Shown: positions 16,119 through 25,994, numbered from the stretch's first letter. The stretch: DNA of 64,000 nucleotides from M3007 sp044230315 (GCA_044230315.1 JBGARJ010000001.1:62001-126000); one strand, 5' to 3'. Numbers and translations are program-made. The notes: generated by a model not told the origin, from the sequence alone.

Positions 16119-18878
16119 ATGAACGCTTCGCTTCGCCCCCTGCTCTTTTTGCTGGCTGTTGCCCTGAGCCCCATTGCCTTGCACGCCACCCACAACCGCG
16201 CCGGTGAAATCCATATCGAACAAATTGGCTCGCTCACGATCAAAGCCACGATCATTACCTGGACCCGCACGCTGAGCTTCAGCGCCGACCGCGATACGCT
16301 GACCATCTGCTGGGGCGACGGCACCTGCCAGCAAGTGGTGCGCAGCAATGGCGGCGGCAAAGGCGTCGTGCTGAACGACGAAGTCAAATACAATACCTAT
16401 ATCGCCACCCATACCTATGCCGGACCGGCTACCTATCGGATCTCGATGACCGACCCCAACCGGAACGCGGGGATCATCAACGTCAACCCGCCCCAATCGG
16501 AGAACGTGCCCTTTCACATCGAAACGATTTACAAATTCCTCGACCCCCAGTTCGGCGGTTCGAACACCACGCCTCACTTGCTCCAGGATCCCATCGACAA
16601 CGCCTGCGTGGGCCAGCCCTTCAAGCACAGCCCCAATGCCAGCGACCCCGACGGCGACAGCCTGTCATATCACCTGATCGTGCCGCTGCAGGCCCTGGGT
16701 ACGGTGGTCCCCAACTATAGTTACCCCAACGAGATCGGGCCCGGGCCGAACAACATACTAACTATGGATGAACATACCGGTGAGATATTGTGGCAGTCGC
16801 CGCAGGTCGCCGGAGAATACAATCTCGCTTTTATCGTAGTTTCCTGGCGCAATGGGGTGCCGATCGACACGACGATCCGCGACATGCAGATTTTCGTCAA
16901 CACTTGCCAAACGCATCCTAACCACCCGCCGAACGTGGAATCGTTGGATAAACTCTGCGTCGTGGCCGGCCAAACCATCGAGTTTCCGGTGCGGGCTACC
17001 GACCCCGATTCGGGCAACCTGGTTTTGCTCACCGCATTGGGCGGCCCCATGACCAGCCCCTATAGTCCGGCCACATTCGACGCCCCGGCAGGCTATGTCG
17101 TGCCGCCGGTGCTGGGTAATTTTCGCTGGAAAACGGCTTGCGAACATATCTCCAATCAGCCCTACACCGTGGTGTTCAAAGCCGTCGATACCCTGGATAA
17201 AAACACGACCCAATTGGCCGACCTGAAAACGGTGTCGATCAAAGTAGTAGGCCCCCCGCCCGAAGATGTCCAGATCAAGGCCCAGTTGGGTGAAGTGGAA
17301 GTGTCGTGGGCAAAACCGTATTCCTGTGAAGATGCCGACAAAAACTATTTCTACGGGTTCTCGGTCTGGCGCCGGGAGGGCAGCAATCCCTTCCCGATCG
17401 ACACCTGCGACCCCGGCCTGAAAGGCAAGGGTTACACACAACTTGTCTTTATAACCAAAGTTGAAAAAAACGGGCGGTATTACTTCAAAGACGTCAATGT
17501 GGAGCGCGGGCGCACCTATTGCTACCGGATATTGGCCAAATTTGCCCGCACCTCGGCCGGCGGTTACCCGTACAACCTGGTGGAAAGCCTGCCGTCGGAG
17601 GAAGTGTGCGTACAACTTCCGCGCGACCTGCCGCTCATCACCAATGTATCGGTCCTGCAAACCAGCCAGACCGACGGACAGATCCAGGTCTGCTGGTCCA
17701 AACCCGTAGCCAAAGATCTCGATACGACCATCAACCACGGCCCCTACCGGTATCAGCTGCTGCGCGCCCCGGGTCTCAACGGCGGCACCTTGCAACCGGT
17801 GCCGGGAGCCGATTTTACCGTAAACGAATTCTGGCAAGCCAACGACACCTGCTTTACCGACAAGAACCTCAACACGCAGGATCAACCCTACCATTACCAG
17901 GTGGCTTTTTATGTGCGCGGCGAAAATGTACCCCTCGGCAGTACTAATGAAGCGGCGTCGGTGTTTCTGAAGGTCAATTCGACCGACAATACCAATCAGC
18001 TCTCCTGGCAGGAAAAAGTGCCGTGGAGTAATTACCAATACACCATTTTCCGGCGAAATGACAACACCGGGCTGTTTGATTCCATCGCGGTTTCCAACAA
18101 CCCCTCTTACGACGACCGGGGGCTCGAAAACGGCAAAGAATACTGCTACTATATCCGCAGCGAAGGCACCTACAGCATCGGCGGCGTGATCGACCCGATT
18201 TTTAATAATTCACAAGAGAAATGCGGTGTCCCGCTCGATACCATACCGCCCTGTATCCCGACCCTGGATGTCCAAAATCTGTGTACCGGAGCCAGTATCA
18301 TCGATCCCGACCCGCCGTATGAAAACCGGCTGAGCTGGACGAATCCGAACGCAACCTGCCCCGGCACCGACGACGCTGTGCAATACCACATCTGGTATGC
18401 CCCGACCGACGGGGAGCAGTTGGCCTTGCTCGCCGTCATTGACGGCGCCGAAAACACCCAGTTTGTGCATTCTTTGGCGGATGGCCTGGCCGGATGTTAT
18501 GCTATTTCTGCGGTCGACAGCACCGGTAACGAAAGTGCGCAGAGCGCAGCCATTTGCGTCGACAATTGCCCCGAGTACGTACTACCCAATGTGTTCACCC
18601 CCAACGACGACGGCCACAACGACGTTTTCGTGCCCTTCCCCAGATGGCGTTTTATCGACCGGGTGGAAATGCAGATTTTCAACCGCTGGGGCAACCTTGT
18701 CTTCAAGACTGCCGATCCGGCCATCAACTGGACCGGCCGCAATATGCAGGGCAATGAAGTAGCCGAAGGCACTTATTTCTATGTCTGCAAAGTGTTTGAG
18801 CGCCGGGTGGAAGGCGTAGTGCTCCGTACCGATATCCTCAGCGGGTATATCGAATTGATCCGGAGCGGCGGGAAGTAG
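16119..18878 (+). CDS. Large T9SS type-B cargo protein with fibronectin-type modules (gliding-associated C-terminal domain)
   Basis: This 919-residue exported protein has a signal peptide at residues 1-~22 (LFLLAVALSPIALHA). Residues ~22-130 form the THNRAGEI... domain often found at the N terminus of Bacteroidota surface proteins, followed by PKD/cadherin-like stretches (NACVGQPFKHSPNASDPDGDSL) and several fibronectin-III-like modules between ~390 and 800. The last ~95 residues (LPNVFTPNDDGHNDVFVPF ... FNRWGNLVFKT ... GTYFYVCKV) are the CHU_C/type-B sorting signal of the type IX secretion system, which places the protein on the cell surface. An adhesin role is likely but not shown. It ends two bases before the convergent gldG stop. 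Confidence 0.88.
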   Translation: MNASLRPLLFLLAVALSPIALHATHNRAGEIHIEQIGSLTIKATIITWTRTLSFSADRDTLTICWGDGTCQQVVRSNGGGKGVVLNDEVKYNTYIATHTYAGPATYRISMTDPNRNAGIINVNPPQSENVPFHIETIYKFLDPQFGGSNTTPHLLQDPIDNACVGQPFKHSPNASDPDGDSLSYHLIVPLQALGTVVPNYSYPNEIGPGPNNILTMDEHTGEILWQSPQVAGEYNLAFIVVSWRNGVPIDTTIRDMQIFVNTCQTHPNHPPNVESLDKLCVVAGQTIEFPVRATDPDSGNLVLLTALGGPMTSPYSPATFDAPAGYVVPPVLGNFRWKTACEHISNQPYTVVFKAVDTLDKNTTQLADLKTVSIKVVGPPPEDVQIKAQLGEVEVSWAKPYSCEDADKNYFYGFSVWRREGSNPFPIDTCDPGLKGKGYTQLVFITKVEKNGRYYFKDVNVERGRTYCYRILAKFARTSAGGYPYNLVESLPSEEVCVQLPRDLPLITNVSVLQTSQTDGQIQVCWSKPVAKDLDTTINHGPYRYQLLRAPGLNGGTLQPVPGADFTVNEFWQANDTCFTDKNLNTQDQPYHYQVAFYVRGENVPLGSTNEAASVFLKVNSTDNTNQLSWQEKVPWSNYQYTIFRRNDNTGLFDSIAVSNNPSYDDRGLENGKEYCYYIRSEGTYSIGGVIDPIFNNSQEKCGVPLDTIPPCIPTLDVQNLCTGASIIDPDPPYENRLSWTNPNATCPGTDDAVQYHIWYAPTDGEQLALLAVIDGAENTQFVHSLADGLAGCYAISAVDSTGNESAQSAAICVDNCPEYVLPNVFTPNDDGHNDVFVPFPRWRFIDRVEMQIFNRWGNLVFKTADPAINWTGRNMQGNEVAEGTYFYVCKVFERRVEGVVLRTDILSGYIELIRSGGK

Positions 18879-18880
18879 GT

Positions 18881-20593
18881 TCAGGTGGTGCGACCCGCAT
18901 ACTTCCGCTTTCTGCGCCACCAGAAGAATACGCCGAAGAGTCCCAGGAAGAGCAGCGGCAACCCGAGGTTGAGTGCTTGCCAAACCGGTTTTTCGTCCTG
19001 CGCGCGCACGGTATCGAGCCGGCGCAGTTTCACTTCCTTGGAACGGGCTTCGATGACGCCGCTGGCGTCAATGAGGTATTCGATCGCATTGAGCATCAGC
19101 TCCTTGTTGGCGTACGTGATTTTTTCAAAACGGTTAAAACCCAGCGGCAACCATTCTTTGGTCTGCCGGTCGCGCACAAAATTGGCCGCCACGTCGCCGT
19201 CGCTGATCACGATCATCCGGTTGGGCACGCTGGCATTCCGAAACGAAACGCCAACCTGTTTCAAGCCCGCGAGCATTTCTTCCGACACGCGGTTTTCAAA
19301 ATTGGAAGGGAACGTACCTTCCAGCAAGACGCCCACCGTTTGCGGGCCTTTGTTGTAGTATTCGGGCTTGGGCTGGTCTTTCAGGATCTCCAAACTCAGA
19401 TCGATTGGGCTGAATTGCAGCCGGCTGTACGGGCTGCTTCGCAGCAGGATCGTTTTTTCTACCGGGGTTTTGGTTCGTATCGTGTCGATAGACGAGCAAA
19501 ACTTTAACTCCACGCGGTCCAGGTTTTTAACCACCGGGTGTTGGCCGCTGGGTTGAACCGCCGGGTGGTACATCCAACCGAATAATTTGAACTGCGGGGC
19601 GTTGCCCACCACACCAACCTGCAGGGGGATGCGGGTGCACTCCAGGTCCAGCACGAGATCGGGTTGTATCCGGATGCCGTATTTAAACAGCATGTCTTCC
19701 AGGTTGAGCGGATAGTCGAGCGGCACAAAATGACTCGCCATGCGCAGGCTGTCGAGCTCGGCGTTCAGGCGGTCGATCAGCCAGAGCACCTTGCCGCCCT
19801 GCATAATATACTGGTCAATTTTGAACTTGTCGCGCTCGGAAAACGGTCCGCGGGGTTTGGCTACAATGAGCAGCGCGCATTTGTCGGGCTGCAGTTGAAC
19901 GACAGAATCAAGGGTGATCCGGTCGGTGTCGTAAAACTGGTGCAGGCTGCGTTCCAGGTCGGTGGTTTGCAATTCGTCCAGTTCGCCGTGTCCGCGGGTA
20001 AACAGGATCGCCGGCCGGGTATTGGACTCCAGTTTTTTGATGGCGTTGGCCAATTTGTATTCGAGCAGGCTGACCGAGTTGTTCACCACTTCGTCGGGCA
20101 GCAGGGTGGGCGACTGGTTTTCAAGCAGCACCACCGGTACTTTCCGGTTGCCGAAATGCACCACCGCCACCGGATAGATCACCTGTTGTTTCGATTCGCC
20201 CTGTTCGCTCAGGCTCAGGCTCACGGGCAGGATGCCGTCTTCATACAAGGCTTTGCGGCGTGCGTTGATCTCGTCGGTGCTGCCCTGGTTGGGGTCTTCA
20301 AACTGGTAATCGACGTAAGGCGATACCGAGCGAAAATCATCGAGCATCTCCCGGGTGGCGGTTTGCAGGCGTTTGAACCCGGCCGGAAATTCGCCGCCGA
20401 GCAGTACCTGCACGTACACCCGGTCTTTCAACCCGCGCAACAGCGCGCGCGTGGGTTGGGTGAGGGTAAAACGTTTTTCCTCGGTGAGGTCGAGATGGGT
20501 GTAAAAAGAATTGGCTAAAATATTGACAAACAGAACGATACCACAAAATAAGCCAAATTGCAGCAAAGCCTGCGAACGTTGCGAACGCGCCAT
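18881..20593 (-). CDS. gldG: Gliding-motility ABC-transporter-associated protein GldG
   Basis: This 570-residue protein has a membrane helix near the N terminus (residues ~14-32) and another at the C terminus (~545-562), bracketing a large periplasmic ABC-type_uncharacterised/GldG domain: LDLTEEKRFTLTQPTRALLRGL at the start, then NAIKKLESNTRPAILFTRGHGE and KVLWLIDRLNAELDSL. GldF, GldA and GldG form an ABC transporter needed for gliding in Flavobacterium. The ATG at 20593 is preferred to a TTG two codons earlier. gldF is usually immediately upstream but is not here; the upstream gene is a lipoprotein. Confidence 0.9.
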   Translation of the reverse strand: MARSQRSQALLQFGLFCGIVLFVNILANSFYTHLDLTEEKRFTLTQPTRALLRGLKDRVYVQVLLGGEFPAGFKRLQTATREMLDDFRSVSPYVDYQFEDPNQGSTDEINARRKALYEDGILPVSLSLSEQGESKQQVIYPVAVVHFGNRKVPVVLLENQSPTLLPDEVVNNSVSLLEYKLANAIKKLESNTRPAILFTRGHGELDELQTTDLERSLHQFYDTDRITLDSVVQLQPDKCALLIVAKPRGPFSERDKFKIDQYIMQGGKVLWLIDRLNAELDSLRMASHFVPLDYPLNLEDMLFKYGIRIQPDLVLDLECTRIPLQVGVVGNAPQFKLFGWMYHPAVQPSGQHPVVKNLDRVELKFCSSIDTIRTKTPVEKTILLRSSPYSRLQFSPIDLSLEILKDQPKPEYYNKGPQTVGVLLEGTFPSNFENRVSEEMLAGLKQVGVSFRNASVPNRMIVISDGDVAANFVRDRQTKEWLPLGFNRFEKITYANKELMLNAIEYLIDASGVIEARSKEVKLRRLDTVRAQDEKPVWQALNLGLPLLFLGLFGVFFWWRRKRKYAGRTT

Positions 20594-20623
20594 GGACAAG
20601 CGAGTTTAGGGTGAACCGGGCTG

Positions 20624-20631
20624 CAAAGATA
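20624..20631 (-). promoter_or_regulatory. -7 promoter box (TATCTTTG) for gldG
   Basis: Read on the minus strand, 20631-20624 is TATCTTTG, an exact TAnnTTTG box 31 bases upstream of the gldG ATG. It indicates that gldG has its own transcript rather than depending on the lipoprotein gene upstream. No clear -33 TTTG is visible. Confidence 0.55.
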
Positions 20632-20680
20632 GGCCACGGCCGGGGCAGTTTGGCCGGTGGCTGATTTTTTGCAAATGCGG

Positions 20681-21757
20681 TTACTTAAACGTCGAAAAAA
20701 AGACTTCCGTTTTGTCGGTGCTTTGGATCAGATAAACCGCCAGGAATTGATCGCCGAGCCGGAACAGGTAATTCGGTTCGCGGGGCAACTTGGTCCGTTC
20801 CAGCAAATTAAATGCAGGCACGGCGTACTTTTCCAGGTACCAATCGCGCGAGGCTACAAAAAGCGTATCCTGTTGAACCGAAAAAATCCAGTCGTTGGCC
20901 TTGATCGGCGCAATGGAAGTGTTCTCCGCAAATTTCCCCGACGCTTCATCCAGGTTGAAAACGAGCAGGTTGTCTTGCAGCAGGTCCATCAGCATGCGTT
21001 GCTTCGGAAGGTAGTCGATTTTGCCGGTGATGGCCTGCATGGTGCCGGGGGCGATCGTTTGTTGATCGAAAAAGACACCACCCGGGCTCAGGCGGCAGTA
21101 ACGGGTCAGTGTGTTGCTGGTATTCCGGGGGGCGGCAATGGCATACAGCGTGTCGGGTGTGGCAAACCACGACGATTCGGGGCAATTGGGCGCTGCAATC
21201 TCGTCGATCACCTGGTGCGTGGCGCGATTCAGGGTGATCAACTTTGACTCCACGTCGCACAGGCTCACCAACAACAAATCGCCCTGCGCATAACAGGACA
21301 ATACCCCCGAACTGGCCGGCCCGATATTGGCGATCTCGTCCACTTTTTCCAGGGTGCGGGCGTCGTAAATCAGGATGCCGTTTCCGCTGGGCACATAGAG
21401 TTCCGACCGGGTCGGCGTGCGGTTCAGGGAAACCGCAATCAGGGGGTAATAGTTTCCTTTCAGGTTTTTGAACAACAGCGTGTGCTCCACGTAGTTGAAT
21501 ACGTACACCGGAAACACGGTAGCGGTTGGCGGCTGTGGCCGGACGGAAAGGATCAGGCTGTTGTTGGCTTCATCCAGTAAAACCGTTCCATCGATCGTCA
21601 GCGCGGTTTCAAAAGCAAAATCGCAAGCGACACCCGAAGGGACATTGACCAAGGCGCAATCCCGGGGGGCAGGCTCTTCCTTTTTTTTGCAGTCGAATAA
21701 TACGATCGGAAAAGCCGTCAGCAAGAGGAACAGGCAAAAGGTGGAACGTGGATTCAT
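20681..21757 (-). CDS. Putative lipoprotein with beta-propeller-like repeats
   Basis: This 358-residue protein has a short hydrophobic leader ending in VLFDCKKKEEPAP. The Cys near residue 22, followed by charged residues, is typical of Bacteroidota lipoproteins, though Asp before the Cys is unusual for a lipobox. The body has propeller-like blades of the form YDARTLEKVDEIANIG, TLNRATHQVIDEIAAP and FNLDEASGKF, resembling WD40/NHL-type surface lipoproteins. The start at 21757 removes 29 residues of implausible upstream sequence. The function is unknown. Confidence 0.65.
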   Translation of the reverse strand: MNPRSTFCLFLLLTAFPIVLFDCKKKEEPAPRDCALVNVPSGVACDFAFETALTIDGTVLLDEANNSLILSVRPQPPTATVFPVYVFNYVEHTLLFKNLKGNYYPLIAVSLNRTPTRSELYVPSGNGILIYDARTLEKVDEIANIGPASSGVLSCYAQGDLLLVSLCDVESKLITLNRATHQVIDEIAAPNCPESSWFATPDTLYAIAAPRNTSNTLTRYCRLSPGGVFFDQQTIAPGTMQAITGKIDYLPKQRMLMDLLQDNLLVFNLDEASGKFAENTSIAPIKANDWIFSVQQDTLFVASRDWYLEKYAVPAFNLLERTKLPREPNYLFRLGDQFLAVYLIQSTDKTEVFFSTFK

Positions 21758-21850
21758 GCAGGAAGCGTTTTGACAGGATTGTTCAGAGGAAACGGAAATC
21801 CGGAACTGAGCAGGCCGCCGGTGCGTACCCGACTGCAGGCCCAAGCATCT

Positions 21851-22510
21851 CTAAAACGCTGCGCGTGGAATTCGGTTGCGATCGGCCCAGTAGGCCCACA
21901 GAACAAGCAGCCATTGGGCGTGGCCGGCAATAGCGATCGCCTGCACACTGGGCGGCGGCGGACCGAAGAGGTTCATCACATAAATGACGACCATAAAAGC
22001 CACCAGCCCCCACAACGCCCACACGCCGGCGCGGTTGCGCGCGATGGTGCTGCGCAGGTAGAACCACAGTCCGCCGGCAAAAAGCAAACCTTCCACCAGC
22101 ACCGTGCCCACGGGCGATTGCCACAAACCCAGGCCGAATTTGGGCCCTTCGCCAAACGCCAGCGGCAGATCGGGGCGGTGCGCCACCAGGTCGAGCACCC
22201 AATGGCTCAACACGCAGGCGCCCAAGACCCAGGCGCCGGCCGGGTAACGCCGGAGCAACTGGTAGGCGCCGCCAATGGCCACCGCCCATACTACGCCCAT
22301 GAGCAGGCTGTGCGATATAGGGTAATGCGTAAAATTGAGCGGTGTGACCGCAGTGATACCGGGTTCGATTTCGACCCGTTCCCAGCCCAGGAGCAGCAAC
22401 GTGGGCCACAACAGATCGACGAACTGAACGGCTAAGAAAAAGGCGCCCAGTGAAACCCGCGGGGTTACCGCCTTAGCGCCGAACCCAAGTGCAAAATGAC
22501 CAAGAAACAT
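21851..22510 (-). CDS. Polytopic membrane protein, metal-dependent-hydrolase-like (YdjM/DUF457-type)
   Basis: This 219-residue integral membrane protein has about six hydrophobic segments and conserved polar residues: LGHFALGFGAK at the start, FVDLLWP, HYPISHSLL and SHWVLDLVAHRPDLP. The His/Asp pattern resembles membrane-bound metal-dependent hydrolases of the LexA-regulated YdjM group. Substrate unknown. The start at 22510 is supported by a TAnnTTTG box at 22553-22560, which puts the transcription start near 22546. Confidence 0.7.
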   Translation of the reverse strand: MFLGHFALGFGAKAVTPRVSLGAFFLAVQFVDLLWPTLLLLGWERVEIEPGITAVTPLNFTHYPISHSLLMGVVWAVAIGGAYQLLRRYPAGAWVLGACVLSHWVLDLVAHRPDLPLAFGEGPKFGLGLWQSPVGTVLVEGLLFAGGLWFYLRSTIARNRAGVWALWGLVAFMVVIYVMNLFGPPPPSVQAIAIAGHAQWLLVLWAYWADRNRIPRAAF

Positions 22511-22552
22511 GACAAGGGGGGATAAATGAGTATCAAAACGAACAGGTGTAGA

Positions 22553-22560
22553 CAAATGTA
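22553..22560 (-). promoter_or_regulatory. -7 promoter box (TACATTTG)
   Basis: On the minus strand this reads TACATTTG, an exact TAnnTTTG box 43 bases upstream of the ATG at 22510. It places an in-frame upstream start (22555) before the transcript begins, so that longer version is excluded. Confidence 0.6.
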
Positions 22561-22598
22561 CACGCTGCGCCTCAAATACCTGTAATTTCCCGGCAATT

Positions 22599-24188
22599 AT
22601 GACATACCGCGATTGTTTTTCCCGCTTAATTCGAGCCGCCCTGCTGGTTTTTTGCGCGATGGGGCCTGTATTTGCAACTGCACAGGAAACGCCGGCCGGT
22701 ACCGGTGCGGCACCGCCACCTGAAATCTTCTACTATGTGCTGCCGCGCAGTTTTTATGACAGCAATGGCGACGGCCAGGGCGATTTGAACGGCCTGCGCC
22801 AAAAACTGGACTATTTGCAGGAACTCGGCGTGACCTCGGTCCTGACCACACCTTTATACTATTCGTGGTTCTACCACAATTATTTCGCCATCGATTACCG
22901 CAAAATTGACCCCGAATACGGCACGGAAGCCGACCTGGTGGCCCTGGTCCGGGAAATACACCGGCGCGGTATGAAGTTTTACCTCGACATGGAAACCCAA
23001 TATGTCACGGAAGATGACGAATGGTACCAAAAGGCGCAACGGCGACCCAAATCGAAATACAACCAATATTTTTTTCGCGACAGCGTGCCGATGGTGCTGC
23101 AGTCATACCACGGTGAATCACGCCAGCTTTGCAGGGCCAATCTGTATAGGCCCGAGGTGAAAAAGTATTTTTACGAGTGCTATCTCCATTGGCTCGACCC
23201 CAATAACGACGGTCGCTTCGATGATGGAGTAGACGGCTTCCGGATCGATCACATCATGGACGACCTCGACTACCAGGGCCGGTTGACAGGCCTGTTGGCC
23301 AATTTCTGGAAACCGCTTTTCGACACGTTGCGCAGCCGCCACCCGGGCATCCGGATCTTGGGCGAACAGGCGGATTGGGCCAGTTATGGCGCCGAGTATC
23401 TTGAGCGGGCTGACCTGGACGCGGTCTTCGCTTTCCAGGTAGCAGGTGCGATCATGGCAGGTGAAAAAGATATCCTTACCCAGCGCATCGACACGACCTT
23501 CAGGCTGACACCTGCCGGGAAAGACCAGTTGATTTTTATCGAAAACCACGATCTCAACCGCTATGCTTCCCGGGTGGACGGCAACCTGCCGCGCCTCAAA
23601 CTGGCCGCTGCTCTCAATCTTTTACTTCCGGGAACACCATTGATCTATTATGGTCAGGAGCTTGGGATGAAAGGTGCGGGCGGCGGCACGGCTCCCAATG
23701 ACGGCAACGACATTCCCCGGCGCGAGGCTTTCGAATGGTTCCGCACCGTAGAGCAACCGGGCATGGCGCTGTGGTATAAAGGCACGGGCCCATGGTGGAC
23801 AAATACCAACCTGAAACCCGACGACGGTATATCGCTGGAGGAGGAAAAAGCCGATACCAATTCGCTCTGGCAATGCTACCGGCAGTTGATCGGACTGCGC
23901 CGGGGGTATCGGGCCTTCAGCCAGGGGCAATTCCAGTTTTTGGATAACCGCAACGATAAGATCCTTTCATTTTTGCGTCAGGCCGGCGATCAAAAAATGC
24001 TGGTGGTGATCAATCTGGATAGCGTTGCCCAGCTGGTTATTTTGGAAACCGGGAATTCGCCGCTTCCGATGGATTTGCATACCGTACAACGCATTTGGCA
24101 TTCGGCGCGTCCGGGCAAGATGCGCACCGACCCGGGCCGGCTGATGCTGGCGTTGGAACCGTACGAGGTAGAGGTCCTGCTTTTCTAA
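22599..24188 (+). CDS. Exported GH13 (alpha-amylase family) glycoside hydrolase
   Basis: This 529-residue protein has a signal peptide (hydrophobic core at ~10-27, ATAQ cleavage). The TIM-barrel begins with YYVLPRSFYDSNGDGQGDLNGL, the usual calcium-site and first-strand region of GH13. The catalytic triad is intact: Asp217 in GFRIDHI, Glu256 in LGEQAD and Asp318 in ENHDLN. A C-terminal beta domain is present (~440-529). The strand-2/loop region (TTPLYYSWFYHNYFAIDYRKIDPEYG) differs from the usual amylase wording, so substrate and hydrolase/transferase choice are open. Location is periplasm or surface. No SusCD pair lies beside it. Confidence 0.85.
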   Translation: MTYRDCFSRLIRAALLVFCAMGPVFATAQETPAGTGAAPPPEIFYYVLPRSFYDSNGDGQGDLNGLRQKLDYLQELGVTSVLTTPLYYSWFYHNYFAIDYRKIDPEYGTEADLVALVREIHRRGMKFYLDMETQYVTEDDEWYQKAQRRPKSKYNQYFFRDSVPMVLQSYHGESRQLCRANLYRPEVKKYFYECYLHWLDPNNDGRFDDGVDGFRIDHIMDDLDYQGRLTGLLANFWKPLFDTLRSRHPGIRILGEQADWASYGAEYLERADLDAVFAFQVAGAIMAGEKDILTQRIDTTFRLTPAGKDQLIFIENHDLNRYASRVDGNLPRLKLAAALNLLLPGTPLIYYGQELGMKGAGGGTAPNDGNDIPRREAFEWFRTVEQPGMALWYKGTGPWWTNTNLKPDDGISLEEEKADTNSLWQCYRQLIGLRRGYRAFSQGQFQFLDNRNDKILSFLRQAGDQKMLVVINLDSVAQLVILETGNSPLPMDLHTVQRIWHSARPGKMRTDPGRLMLALEPYEVEVLLF

Positions 24189-24329
24189 AGGGTCGTCTTG
24201 ACCGCTTCCACTTTAAAAATTGCTGAAAAGGAACTCCAACCGGGCTATTTTCACAATATTTCCCGTGTTATGTGGTTTAACTTGCGCATTTTGGATGTTA
24301 AAATTCATTTTTTGGCTTCGGCTCTCAAT

Positions 24330-25994
24330 ATGAAACGATTACTGCTTCTTCTGGCAATCCTTGCCGCCACTTCCGATTTTTCCTTTGGCCAATGTGTCGC
24401 CGGCAACTGTATGGACGGCCAGGGCACCTTTGTGTATCCTTCGGGCGCCAAGTATATCGGCCATTTTCAGCGCGGCGAGATCGACGGCCTCGGCGTGTGT
24501 TATTACACCGATGGCAGCAAGTACAGCGGCGAATGGAAAAACCGCTATCCGGATGGCAAAGGCACCAAGACCTATTCCGACGGCACCAAACGCACCGGCT
24601 TGTGGAAAAAAGGGAAACCGGTCGATGAAAATGGGAAGATTCTCGAGGAGTATATCATTGCGAAAAAAGAAGAACAGCAGGACGACGGCACCAATATTCA
24701 ATCGGGGTGTTTGAGCGGCGACTGCAGAAATGGTTCAGGCGTATTTGCATACCCTGATGGCAGCAAATATGAAGGCGCATTCGCCAACGGCAAGTTCGAA
24801 GGAACAGGCACATTTTATTTTGCCAACGGCGATAAATACGAAGGCGCCTTTAAAGACAATTTCCCGCATGGAACCGGCTCCCGGCATTATGTAAACGGCT
24901 CGGTGGAAACCGGCGAATGGCGGGAAGGCGAATTTATCGGTTCCAGCCTCATCGAAAGCGGTCAGGTGGGATGCATCGAAGGCGACTGTACCGCAGGAAA
25001 AGGCACCTATATTTTCAAGGAGGGCTCGGCTAAATACGTCGGCGATTTCCAGAACGGGCAACCGCACGGCTTCGGTATCTGCACCTATGCCAACGGCGAC
25101 CGCTACCGCGGCGAGTGGGCCGACGGTGCTTTTATGGGTAAAGGAACACTTTACCTGCACGAAGGCACCGAAGTGGCCGGTTATTGGCGCGCCGGGGAGT
25201 TTGTCGGGAAGGAACAACCGTCCGATTATCAACCGGTGTTTACCGAACCCTCGCCCACGCCCCCGTTGAACAGCGAATCAAAGGTATGGGCCCTGGTAGT
25301 GGGTGTTGCAGCATACGACCACATGCCCGTGTTGCGCTACACCGACGACGACGCCTACCGCTTCTACGCATTCCTGAAAAGCCTCGAAGGGGGCGCCTTG
25401 CCCGATGACCAGGTGCGTATCCTTATCGATGAAGAAGCCACCCGCGACAATATTCTGGGCAGTCTGAAAGAAGTGTTCGATAAGGCCGGCCCTAATGACC
25501 TGGTGATGTTTTACTTTTCCGGGCACGGTTTGAACGGCTCCTTCCTGCCCTTCGATTTCGATGGTTACAACAACAAGATCAACCATGAGGAAATTGCCGA
25601 CTTGTTCAACAAGTGTCACTCGAAATACAAACTGTGCCTGGCCGATGCATGCCATTCCGGTAGCCTGTTTGCGATGCGCTCGGGCGACACAGAACCGGTG
25701 CTCACGCAGTACTACCAAACGCTGTCCAAATCGGTGTCGGGCACTGCGCTGATCATGTCGTCAAAGGCCGAAGAAACATCACTCGAATCGGCCGGTCTTC
25801 GCCAGGGGGTTTTCAGCCACTTCCTGATCCGCGGCCTGAAAGGTGAAGCCGACAAAAACAAAGACAAGATCGTGTCGGTACAAGAAATCTACGACTACAT
25901 TTACGAAAACGTGCGGGCATATACCGGCAATCGCCAAAGCCCCGTCATCAAAGGTACCTACGACCCGGCAATGCCCGTGGCCGTCATGCGTTAA
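24330..25994 (+). CDS. Exported MORN-repeat / caspase-like (C14) protease fusion
   Basis: This 554-residue protein has a signal peptide at residues 1-~20 (KRLLLLLAILAATSDFSFG). Residues ~21-310 hold three modules of about 95 residues. Each opens with a Cys pair (CVAGNC, CLSGDC, CIEGDC) and continues with two or three MORN repeats of the type YPDGSKYEGAFANGKFEGTG. Residues ~318-554 are a caspase/metacaspase-type peptidase C14 domain (VWALVVGVAAYDH) with the catalytic dyad His399 in FSGHG and Cys441 in DACHSGS, both present. Related domains cut after Arg/Lys or act in regulated proteolysis. Upstream in-frame residues to 24198 have no start support; MKR at 24330 begins the signal peptide. Confidence 0.85.
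   Translation: MKRLLLLLAILAATSDFSFGQCVAGNCMDGQGTFVYPSGAKYIGHFQRGEIDGLGVCYYTDGSKYSGEWKNRYPDGKGTKTYSDGTKRTGLWKKGKPVDENGKILEEYIIAKKEEQQDDGTNIQSGCLSGDCRNGSGVFAYPDGSKYEGAFANGKFEGTGTFYFANGDKYEGAFKDNFPHGTGSRHYVNGSVETGEWREGEFIGSSLIESGQVGCIEGDCTAGKGTYIFKEGSAKYVGDFQNGQPHGFGICTYANGDRYRGEWADGAFMGKGTLYLHEGTEVAGYWRAGEFVGKEQPSDYQPVFTEPSPTPPLNSESKVWALVVGVAAYDHMPVLRYTDDDAYRFYAFLKSLEGGALPDDQVRILIDEEATRDNILGSLKEVFDKAGPNDLVMFYFSGHGLNGSFLPFDFDGYNNKINHEEIADLFNKCHSKYKLCLADACHSGSLFAMRSGDTEPVLTQYYQTLSKSVSGTALIMSSKAEETSLESAGLRQGVFSHFLIRGLKGEADKNKDKIVSVQEIYDYIYENVRAYTGNRQSPVIKGTYDPAMPVAVMR

Noticed and set aside
16758..18038. 426-codon minus-strand frame inside the T9SS type-B gene
   Set aside because: The sense frame has signal peptide, repeats and sorting domain; the antisense frame shows none of these.
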